In this document: positions 54,633 to 61,274 of the stretch, one piece after another | Layout: every line of letters starts with the position of its first letter | How positions within the stretch are numbered: position 1 is the stretch's first letter | Assembly: GCA_019429465.1 (NCBI GenBank) | Contig: JAHYIV010000015.1 | Coordinates: 1-64,000 of the forward strand | Direction of reading: 5' to 3' | DNA: 64,000 nt | Source of the DNA: Desulfoarculaceae bacterium | Lineage (GTDB): Bacteria > Desulfobacterota > Desulfobulbia > Desulfobulbales > Desulfocapsaceae | Translations under genes and position numbers: made by a program | Notes under the pieces: generated by a model | Told to the model about the DNA's origin: nothing | Databases searched by the model: none | The model's input: the letters and a program-made list of their open reading frames with translations, nothing else

Positions 54633-56483
54633 ATGTATAATAATCTTCTTTATTTCTTCGCCGCCATCTTTCTCCTCAGTATGGCTCCGAACACCGGATC
54701 TCCTTTTTTGCCAGACTGGGCCTCGGGATCTTTTTTGGTCCTGAGCCTGATCGGTTACGGGCGGTCGGTGCGGTTTCTCCACAAGAGAGCAGGCAACCAC
54801 AGCTCAGCGGCCTATTTCAAGGTGGAACAGCAGGCCTCGGTCCTGGCCATTGTTTTCTTTGGCCTGACAGTCTATGTCTGTGACCTCAAGGTTTACCTTT
54901 CTGTCCTGTCCTGGAAGCAGGCCCTGCCTTCTCTGGTGAATGTCGCCGGCCTGCTCCTCTTTTTTCTTTATCTGGCGATCATGTGGAGGGCAGCCAGGCC
55001 TCATTATCAGAGAATCTTTGGCCGCGGTTACACCACCGCCGCCTTTATTGTCTTGAATATCAAGGTCAATCTCCCCATCGTCCTGCCCTGGGTGCTGTTC
55101 TCTTTCTGTTATGACCTTTTTTCCCTTCTACCCTGGCCTGGCCTGCAAGCCTTGTCGCTCTCCGCTTGGGGTGATCTTTCTTTTTATCTCCTGTTTCTCT
55201 TTTTTGTTCTGCTTGTCTTTCCGCCCTTGGTGCGTCGTCTCTGGGGTTGCACCAGGATGCCTCCAGGCCCGCTCAGGGATCAGCTCACGGCCTTTTGTGC
55301 CAGACAAAATTTTACAGCCGACTTCTATCTCTGGCCGCTCTTTGAGGGGCGGATGCTTACGGCCGGGGTAATGGGCTTTGTGCCTGGTCTGCGCTATATA
55401 TTGATTACTCCCGCTCTTCTTGAACTATTGACCCTGGAAGAACTGGAGGCGGTTATGGCCCATGAGATTGGCCATGTCAAGGAAAGGCACATCCTGCTCT
55501 ATCTGGCGTTGATCGTTGGATTCAGCCTGATGATTGGTCTTTGCGCAGAGCCATGGACCTACTTTCTCCTTTCCCGTGACTTTTTTTATTTCCTGATCCG
55601 CTGGAGCGGGATGTCACCTGAGGCCATGCAGCTTGTTGGCACCTCCGTCCCCTTGCTCCTGGGCATGCTTCTCTATTTTCGTTATCTGTTTGGCTATTTT
55701 ATCAGAAATTTTGAGAGGCAGGCAGATCTTCATGTCTTCTCGGCTATCGGCAGTCATCACGGCAGCAGTCAGGCTCTGGCCTCGGCCCTGGAAAAGATCG
55801 CTCTGGTGAGTGGTAATAGCCGGGATCAACCAAGCTGGCATCATTTCGGCATTGGTGAGCGGGTGGCATATCTGGAAAAATGTGAACAGGATCCGCGGGA
55901 GAGGGGACGTCATAGGCGAAAGGTGTGGCTCAGTCTGGCAGCCTATCTGCTTGCGCTGGCAGCGGTTATAATCCTGTCGCGGCAGATGCCTGTGGAGGGG
56001 CTTGCCCTTCAGTATGAGGAACGGTATATTGAGGCTGTCTTGCGGCAGAAGGTGGATCAGGAAACAGACAAGGGGCTGTGGCTCCAGCTGACCGGTGACC
56101 TGATGCAGCAGAATAAGATGGAGAAAAAGGCCCTTGAGGCCTACGAAAAGGCCCTGGCGTATGAGCCCGTCAGTCCTGATCTCATGAATAATCTGGCCTG
56201 GCTGCTGTTGACCAGCGAGGATCTGCGGCTGCGTGATCCACCTCGGGCCCTGGTCCTGGCCCGTTCTGCCGTATTGTTGAAACCGCTGGGGTCTTTTCTT
56301 GATACCCTGGGTCTGGCCTATTGGGCCAACGGACGGATTGAAGAGGCGGTGGCAGCCGAACAGCAGGCGGCTCTTGCCGATCCGGCGGGTCGGGAATATT
56401 ATCAGCAACAGGGTGAGCGTTTCCGGAGCAGGAATTATGAGCAGGAATTGCAGGAGAAACATAAATACGTGCAGGGGGAGTAA
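54633..56483 (+). CDS. M48-family membrane metalloprotease with C-terminal TPR
   Basis: 616 residues. Five or so N-terminal transmembrane segments lead to a cytoplasmic HtpX/Ste24-like zinc domain with H-E-x-x-H in EAVMAHEIGHVKERH and the third ligand region NFERQADLHVF. Another membrane helix follows (LAAYLLALAAVIILS), then a tetratricopeptide-like region (KKALEAYEKALAYEPVSPDLMNNLAWLL, LDTLGLAYWANGRIEEAVAAEQ). Probably a membrane-protein quality-control protease whose TPR docks partners. nfo follows after 3 bp. Confidence 0.88.
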   Translation: MYNNLLYFFAAIFLLSMAPNTGSPFLPDWASGSFLVLSLIGYGRSVRFLHKRAGNHSSAAYFKVEQQASVLAIVFFGLTVYVCDLKVYLSVLSWKQALPSLVNVAGLLLFFLYLAIMWRAARPHYQRIFGRGYTTAAFIVLNIKVNLPIVLPWVLFSFCYDLFSLLPWPGLQALSLSAWGDLSFYLLFLFFVLLVFPPLVRRLWGCTRMPPGPLRDQLTAFCARQNFTADFYLWPLFEGRMLTAGVMGFVPGLRYILITPALLELLTLEELEAVMAHEIGHVKERHILLYLALIVGFSLMIGLCAEPWTYFLLSRDFFYFLIRWSGMSPEAMQLVGTSVPLLLGMLLYFRYLFGYFIRNFERQADLHVFSAIGSHHGSSQALASALEKIALVSGNSRDQPSWHHFGIGERVAYLEKCEQDPRERGRHRRKVWLSLAAYLLALAAVIILSRQMPVEGLALQYEERYIEAVLRQKVDQETDKGLWLQLTGDLMQQNKMEKKALEAYEKALAYEPVSPDLMNNLAWLLLTSEDLRLRDPPRALVLARSAVLLKPLGSFLDTLGLAYWANGRIEEAVAAEQQAALADPAGREYYQQQGERFRSRNYEQELQEKHKYVQGE

Positions 56484-56486
56484 CAG

Positions 56487-57398
56487 ATGCCATTTTTAGG
56501 GGCCCATGAGTCGGTGGCAGGAGGGCTTCACCTTGCCTTTGACCGGTTAGAACAGGTGGGCGGGGAGGCCCTGCAGATCTTTACCAGAAATCAGCGCCAG
56601 TGGCATCCGCAGCCGTTAACGGCAGACGAGATCTCCCTGTTTCAGGCGGCCTGGAGCAAGGCTGAATCCCTGCCCGTCGGTCGCTCTTCATCCATCCCTG
56701 GAGCGAGCGACACTAGGGCATTCCTGCCCGTCGCCTCGCATGCCTCGTACCTGATTAATCTGGCCAGCGGCAAGCAGGAGCTGACGGAGAAATCCATCGC
56801 CGCCTTTATCGCTGAGATCCAGCGTTGCGAGCAGCTTGGCATTCCCTTTGTCGTTATCCATCCAGGTTCCCATGGCGGTGATGGAGTGGCAGCAGGGCTT
56901 GTTCGTTTTACCAGGGCCCTTGACCAGGTAATGGCGGCAACAGGGCCTGAGGTGACGGTTTTACTCGAGACGACGGCCGGTCAGGGGACCAGCCTGGGCA
57001 GTCGTTTTGAGGAGCTGGCCTTCATCATTGAGCATTCACAGGTGCCGGAGAGGCTCGGGGTCTGTGTGGATACCTGCCATATCTTTGCCGCCGGCTACGA
57101 TATCAGGACCTTGCCTGCCTATTGCCGGACCATGGAAGAGTTTGAGCGGCTGGTCGGGGTTGAACGGATCAAATTTTTTCATCTCAATGATTCGAAGAAG
57201 GAGCTGGGCAGCCGGGTGGACCGGCACGAGCATATCGGGCAGGGGGCAATCGGGCTTACCGGATTTGCCGGTCTGCTCAATGATCCCCGTTTTGCCGACC
57301 ACCCCATGACCATTGAGACCGAAAAAGGTGCTGATCTGCAGGAGGATCGGGATAATCTGCGGGTATTGCGCAGGCTCATTGAAGGCAGGCATGAATAG
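56487..57398 (+). CDS. nfo: Deoxyribonuclease IV (endonuclease IV)
   Basis: AP endonuclease of base-excision repair, with three zinc ions. GAHESVAGGLHLAFDRLEQ, TRNQRQWHP, HPGSHGGDG, LLETTAGQGTSLGSRFEELA, GVCVDTCHIFAAGYDI, FHLNDSKKELGSRVDRHEHIGQG and ETEKG fit throughout. 303 residues include an 18-residue in-frame repeat insert between the segments WSKAESL and PVASHASYLINL, where homologues are continuous. Confidence 0.95.
   Translation: MPFLGAHESVAGGLHLAFDRLEQVGGEALQIFTRNQRQWHPQPLTADEISLFQAAWSKAESLPVGRSSSIPGASDTRAFLPVASHASYLINLASGKQELTEKSIAAFIAEIQRCEQLGIPFVVIHPGSHGGDGVAAGLVRFTRALDQVMAATGPEVTVLLETTAGQGTSLGSRFEELAFIIEHSQVPERLGVCVDTCHIFAAGYDIRTLPAYCRTMEEFERLVGVERIKFFHLNDSKKELGSRVDRHEHIGQGAIGLTGFAGLLNDPRFADHPMTIETEKGADLQEDRDNLRVLRRLIEGRHE
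56680..56733 (+). repeat. 54-bp in-frame palindromic coding insert in nfo
   Basis: CCTGCCCGTCG at 56669-56679 is exactly repeated at 56723-56733, so 54 bp were added with an 11-bp flanking duplication. The core reads G-R-S-S-S-I-P-G-A-S-D-T. Deleting it restores the family sequence E-S-L-P-V-A-S-H-A. Confidence 0.9.
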
Positions 57399-57407
57399 GA
57401 AACCGGT

Positions 57408-59207
57408 ATGAATCTATTAAACAGCGACGAACTCCTTGATCTCCTCGAACGACAGCAGCTGCTCACCGGTCGTCAGCGGCAGCGGATAACCCTGGAAAAG
57501 GGAAAGCAGCGGCTCAAGTTGCTGAAACGAGCTGACGACAATGGGGGTGGGGCCGATAAGAGCTATCCCGATCTTGTGGATATTATCGACTCTTTCCAGT
57601 TGGAGATAGGCGGCCGGAAAGGGGTGGCGCTGGATGCAGAGGCCATTATGCAGGCTGTGGCTCGTGAGTATAAACTGCCCTTTAAAAAACTTGATCCGCT
57701 GATTCTCGACATGGATATTGTCACCAGGAGTATCCCCAAAAATTTTGCCGTGTCCCACCTGCTGCTCCCCTTTAATCTGCAGAACGGCATCCTTGAGATC
57801 GCCATCTATCATCCCGACAATACAACCGTGCTTGCCGATATCGAGCAGGCCAATCAGGTCACGGTCCGGCCCTATCTTGCCACCAAGGCTGATATTAAAA
57901 AGATTCAGTCCGAATTTTTTGGTTTTCAGAAGTCAATCAGGGCCGCGGAGAGCCAGTTTGCCGGACCAGGAGTAGGTGGCTCGGTCGATATTGGTAATCT
58001 GGAGCAGTTTGTCAAGATTTCTGCCACCAAAGAGATCTCCTCCTCCGATCAGCATATCAAGTCAGCGGTTAATCATCTCTTTCATTACGCGCTCGATCAG
58101 CAGGCCAGTGATATCCATATTGAGCCCAAACGTGACGCCTGTATGGTCAGATTCCGCATTGACGGCATGCTCCATCCGATCTACAAGCTGCCCAAGGTGG
58201 TACATGCGGCCATCACCGCCCGGATCAAGTCTTTAGCCCGGATGGATATCTCGGAAAAGCGCAGGCCCCAGGATGGCCGGATCAAGCTGGGCGTCGGCGG
58301 TAAAAAAGAGGTTGAGATCCGGGTCTCCACCGTGCCCGTGGCCTTTGGTGAAAAAACGGTCATGCGGATCCTCGATTCGGATATGATCTTTCAGAATCTG
58401 GATGATCTGGCCTTTTCCCAGCGGGACCGGCAGGTCTTTGAGTCCTTTATCGCCGCCCCGCATGGCATCGTGCTGGTAACCGGGCCGACCGGCAGCGGCA
58501 AATCCACCACCCTCTATTCGACCCTGAAAAAGATTGCCACCCCGGAAAAGAATATCGTCACCATCGAAGACCCCGTGGAGATGGTGCATGAAGAGTTTAA
58601 TCAGATCTCGGTGCAGCCCCTGATTGATGTGACCTTCTCCACCATCCTCCGCAATATCCTGCGCCAGGATCCCGATATCATCATGATTGGCGAGATCCGT
58701 GATCTGGAGACCGCGGCCCATGCGGTGCAGGCGGCGATGACCGGTCATCTGGTGCTTTCCACCCTCCATACCAATGACGCGGTCTCCTCCATTGTCCGGC
58801 TGATGGACATGGGGCTTGAGCCCTTTCTGATCAGCTCCACCCTTCTGGGCTGCGTGGCCCAGCGACTGGTCCGCACCATCTGTCCGCAATGTGTGGAGAG
58901 CTTTCAGATGGAGCAGGAAGAGCTGCTGAAACTGGGGTTCCCGGTCCCAGGCAGCGGCACCATCGAACTGAAGCGGGGCAAGGGTTGCCGCCACTGTCGC
59001 GGTACCGGGTATAAGGGGCGATGCGGGGTCTTCGAGGTCTTTGTCTTCTCCGAGCAGATCAGCAGGATGCTGCGGGGTGGAGAAGGAGTCAATGAGATGC
59101 GAAAGCTTGCAATTCGTGAAGGAATGACTACATTACGAGAAGATGCATGGCAAAAAGTGAAGGCCGGGGTCACCACCTATCAGGAGGCCCTGCGGGTGAC
59201 GGCTTAG
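57408..59207 (+). CDS. Type II/IV secretion system ATPase (GspE/PilB family)
   Basis: Hexameric ATPase for pilus assembly or type II secretion. N-terminal T2SSE_N region (about 60-180), then SDIHIEPKRDACMVRFRIDGML, Walker A GPTGSGKSTTLYSTL, Asp box IVTIEDPVEM, Walker B IIMIGEIRDLETAAHAVQ, His box STLHTNDAVSS, and the tetracysteine zinc site (CPQC...CRHCRGTGYKGRCG) found in PilB/GspE but not PilT. 599 residues. No other pilus or secretion gene is adjacent, so the machine it serves cannot be told. Confidence 0.93.
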   Translation: MNLLNSDELLDLLERQQLLTGRQRQRITLEKGKQRLKLLKRADDNGGGADKSYPDLVDIIDSFQLEIGGRKGVALDAEAIMQAVAREYKLPFKKLDPLILDMDIVTRSIPKNFAVSHLLLPFNLQNGILEIAIYHPDNTTVLADIEQANQVTVRPYLATKADIKKIQSEFFGFQKSIRAAESQFAGPGVGGSVDIGNLEQFVKISATKEISSSDQHIKSAVNHLFHYALDQQASDIHIEPKRDACMVRFRIDGMLHPIYKLPKVVHAAITARIKSLARMDISEKRRPQDGRIKLGVGGKKEVEIRVSTVPVAFGEKTVMRILDSDMIFQNLDDLAFSQRDRQVFESFIAAPHGIVLVTGPTGSGKSTTLYSTLKKIATPEKNIVTIEDPVEMVHEEFNQISVQPLIDVTFSTILRNILRQDPDIIMIGEIRDLETAAHAVQAAMTGHLVLSTLHTNDAVSSIVRLMDMGLEPFLISSTLLGCVAQRLVRTICPQCVESFQMEQEELLKLGFPVPGSGTIELKRGKGCRHCRGTGYKGRCGVFEVFVFSEQISRMLRGGEGVNEMRKLAIREGMTTLREDAWQKVKAGVTTYQEALRVTA

Positions 59208-59290
59208 GGAAATTACGAATTACGAAGTACGAGTTCTTAGTTCTTAATTCTTAATTTGTAATTCATAATTCACAATTGTACGGAGCAGAC
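59208..59290. other. AT-rich, internally repetitive spacer
   Basis: Short iterations of AATTACGAA and TTCTTAATTC followed by AATTCATAATTC give self-complementary structure. No gene. The smpB start codon at 59291 follows GTACGGAGCAGAC. Confidence 0.5.
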
Positions 59291-59752
59291 ATGGCCGAAA
59301 AGATCGTATGTCGTAATAAAAAGGCCTTCCATGATTACTCCATGGAGTCAACCATGGAGGCCGGTATGGTTTTGACCGGGCCCGAGGTGAAGTCACTGCG
59401 GGCAGGGAAGGCCAATCTGCGTGACGGCTATGCCCAGATCAATGATCGGGGCGAGCTGATGCTGCTCAACGTCCACATCTCCTTCTACACCTTTGCCACT
59501 CATAACCCGAATGAACCTCTGCGCTCACGGAAACTTCTGCTGCATAAGCGGGAGATTAACAAACTGATTGGCAAATTGCGGGAGAAAGGCCTTGCTTTGA
59601 TCCCCCTGAAGATATACTTTAATGAAAAAGGCAAGGCCAAGGTGGAACTTGGGCTGGCCCGTGGTAAAAGGCAGTATGACAAGCGTGCTTCTCTCAAGGA
59701 GCAGCAGAGCGATCGCGAGATCCAGCGGGTCATGCGCCGCAATGAAATTTAG
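59291..59752 (+). CDS. smpB: SsrA-binding protein
   Basis: Partner of tmRNA in ribosome rescue. [42 protein letters not shown], the [17 protein letters not shown] core and the basic C-terminal tail [25 protein letters not shown] are diagnostic, and 153 residues is normal. ATG 59291 matches homologues. Its TAG stop codon is the TTAG of a structured repeat. Its partner RNA gene ssrA lies 290 bp downstream. Confidence 0.97.
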   Translation: MAEKIVCRNKKAFHDYSMESTMEAGMVLTGPEVKSLRAGKANLRDGYAQINDRGELMLLNVHISFYTFATHNPNEPLRSRKLLLHKREINKLIGKLREKGLALIPLKIYFNEKGKAKVELGLARGKRQYDKRASLKEQQSDREIQRVMRRNEI

Positions 59753-59857
59753 GTGCCGTTATGCAAGCAGCAAAGCTTTTTCTTGCTTCTTGCATTTACG
59801 GCACCGTATGCCGCTATCCAGAAACAGCAATCTTTTCCGGCTGGTTCTGGAAGTGGC
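59749..59857 (-). repeat. ATAAG double-hairpin repeat, type S, copy 3 (inverted)
   Basis: Reads TTAGGTGCCGTT, ATGCAAG...CTTGCAT hairpin, ACGGCACC, then GCCGCTATCCAGAA pairing with TTCTGGAAGTGGC. The linker is CGTAT here instead of CTTAT. It overlaps the smpB stop codon and faces copy 4 in opposite orientation. Confidence 0.82.
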
Positions 59858-59911
59858 TCTGGCAGAGAACACACAAGAGACTTTTATGATCATTTAGTAG
59901 GTCATATCTTG

Positions 59912-60025
59912 TAGGCGCCACCCAAAGAAAAATCCGGAAAAGATTGGCTGTTTCTTTGGGGCGGCATAAAAATCCGTAAAAGACTTGAGCAGAAAAAGAC
60001 TGGCTCAAGTCTTAACGGCTTCTAA
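59912..60025 (+). repeat. ATAAG double-hairpin repeat, type S, copy 4
   Basis: GCGCCACCCAAAGAAA pairs with TTTCTTTGGGGCGGC, then ATAAA, then ATCCGT-AAAAGACTTGAGCAG pairing with CTGGCTCAAGTCTT-AACGG. It ends 15 bp upstream of ssrA. The stem sequences are unlike copies 1-3 while the loop AATC..TTTTCCGG is shared (reverse strand). Confidence 0.83.
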
Positions 60026-60040
60026 CCTTTAACCATTATG

Positions 60041-60400
60041 GGGGCGAAACGGATTCGACGGGGATATGTAAGCTCTACGTTGCATGCCGAGCTTCTGTCT
60101 GCTCGTAAAACTGATAGAACTTTAATTATAATCGCCGACGATTATAACTACGCAGTAGCAGCTTAGTCTGCTCTGCCGTTCCCCCGGTCTCTGCCCGCAA
60201 GACCGGATCGGAGCGCCGACTCTGTGGGCTGGTCCTCCGGCAGCACCTGTTTGCCGGAAGATGAGAACCAAGCAGGTTAGCAATAGGATATCTAAGCTCC
60301 GGCGGAGCTCCTGGCGCGAAAACTAAAGCCCGGAACTAAGCATGTAGATACGGGAGGGGAGTATTTTCGGACGCGGGTTCGACTCCCGCCGCCTCCACCA
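60041..60400 (+). ncRNA. ssrA: Transfer-messenger RNA
   Basis: 5' GGGGCGAAACGGATTCGACG and 3' GGGTTCGACTCCCGCCGCCTCCACCA form the tRNA-like part with encoded CCA. The tag frame GCC GAC GAT TAT AAC TAC GCA GTA GCA GCT TAG (60134-60166) gives ADDYNYAVAA. Pseudoknot-rich GC blocks follow. A terminator is at 60416-60459. ssrA is a frequent integration target, and accessory genes follow it here. Confidence 0.97.
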
Positions 60401-60415
60401 TTTTGAAAAGACAGA

Positions 60416-60459
60416 CCCGTCCACTAACCACGTCCGGTTAGTGGGCGGGTTTTCTTTTT
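60416..60459 (+). terminator. Intrinsic terminator after ssrA
   Basis: ACCCGTCCACTAACC and GGTTAGTGGGCGGGT form a 14-15-bp stem around ACGTCC, followed by TTTTCTTTTTC. Confidence 0.92.
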
Positions 60460-61076
60460 CTGCGCATTGTCAGCGACCTACGCCGCTTTCAGGGTGTCGG
60501 CGCTGCCGGCCCGATCACTCCCGTTTCGGGACTACGGCTTGCGCGGCAAACGGAGCGCGAGCCGCAGGCGAGTCCCGCAGGGATGCGACCGCGTCAGCGG
60601 GGCACAAATCCGTCATACCCCGCTTCTCTTTCGCCTCGAAATTCTCCGTATTCCTACCCCCCATTCTCCGGACCTCGTCCGGTGTCCTGCATTGTTTCCT
60701 GCAACCGCTGTTCGGCGATCTGATGAACAGGGATGTTCGAATGCCGCGAAGCACAGGACGTGCGAGAGCGGCCTTCGGCAAACTGATTGATACTTTTCAT
60801 GATTTAAGTCAAACAGGTCGTTGATGTCCATGGTCGGTCGCTCCTCGTTGTGGTTTATGCCCTTACTTACCGGAGAGACGGAGAAGGTGTCGGGCGTCTG
60901 GTGAAATTTTTTCGTGTCTGCTCTCATGGCCCTTATTTACCGGGTGACTGCGGGAAGTGTCGGAAAAAATCCCGCAAATAACCCAGATTTCCCGTTTTCT
61001 TCTTGTCTTTGTGGGTGTCCAGGTTTATCTTTCTTTATCAATTTTTCACTACGAATCTCTTCCGAACGGTGAGGTC
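60460..61076. other. Accessory spacer after ssrA, no certain gene
   Basis: A leftward frame beginning MDINDLFDLNHEKYQSVCRR (60831 leftward, with GAGGAGCG upstream) has a good ribosome-binding site but soon becomes unrecognisable, and may be a truncated gene. Two imperfect direct repeats of a CCCTTA-TTACCGG unit occur at about 60861 and 60930. No integrase is visible. Confidence 0.4.
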
Positions 61077-61274
61077 ATGGATAAAATCGACAAATGGCTG
61101 ACCATTGATGAACTGGCGGCCTACATCAAGATGAGCCGGACCAAGCTCTACGGCATGGCCCAGCGTGGTGAGGTTCCCGCTTCCAAGATAGGCACCCAGT
61201 GGCGTTTCGACCGGGAGGAGATCGACCAGTGGATGAAGGCGCACGCGACCGGTAAGGGGGGAATCAAGGAATGA
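61077..61274 (+). CDS. Excisionase-like helix-turn-helix protein
   Basis: 65 residues: WLTIDELAAYIKMSRTKLYGMAQRGEVPASKIGTQWRFDREEIDQWM. This is the MerR-like winged HTH of the excisionase/HTH_17 family. GTGAGG lies before the ATG. Its stop codon overlaps the ATG of the restriction-modification gene (ATGA), so the pair is translationally coupled and this protein may control that system. Confidence 0.9.
   Translation: MDKIDKWLTIDELAAYIKMSRTKLYGMAQRGEVPASKIGTQWRFDREEIDQWMKAHATGKGGIKE

Noticed and set aside
60613-60927. Leftward 104-codon frame after ssrA
   Set aside because: A good start region, but the translation turns into Arg-rich, unrecognisable sequence; kept only as a note on the spacer.
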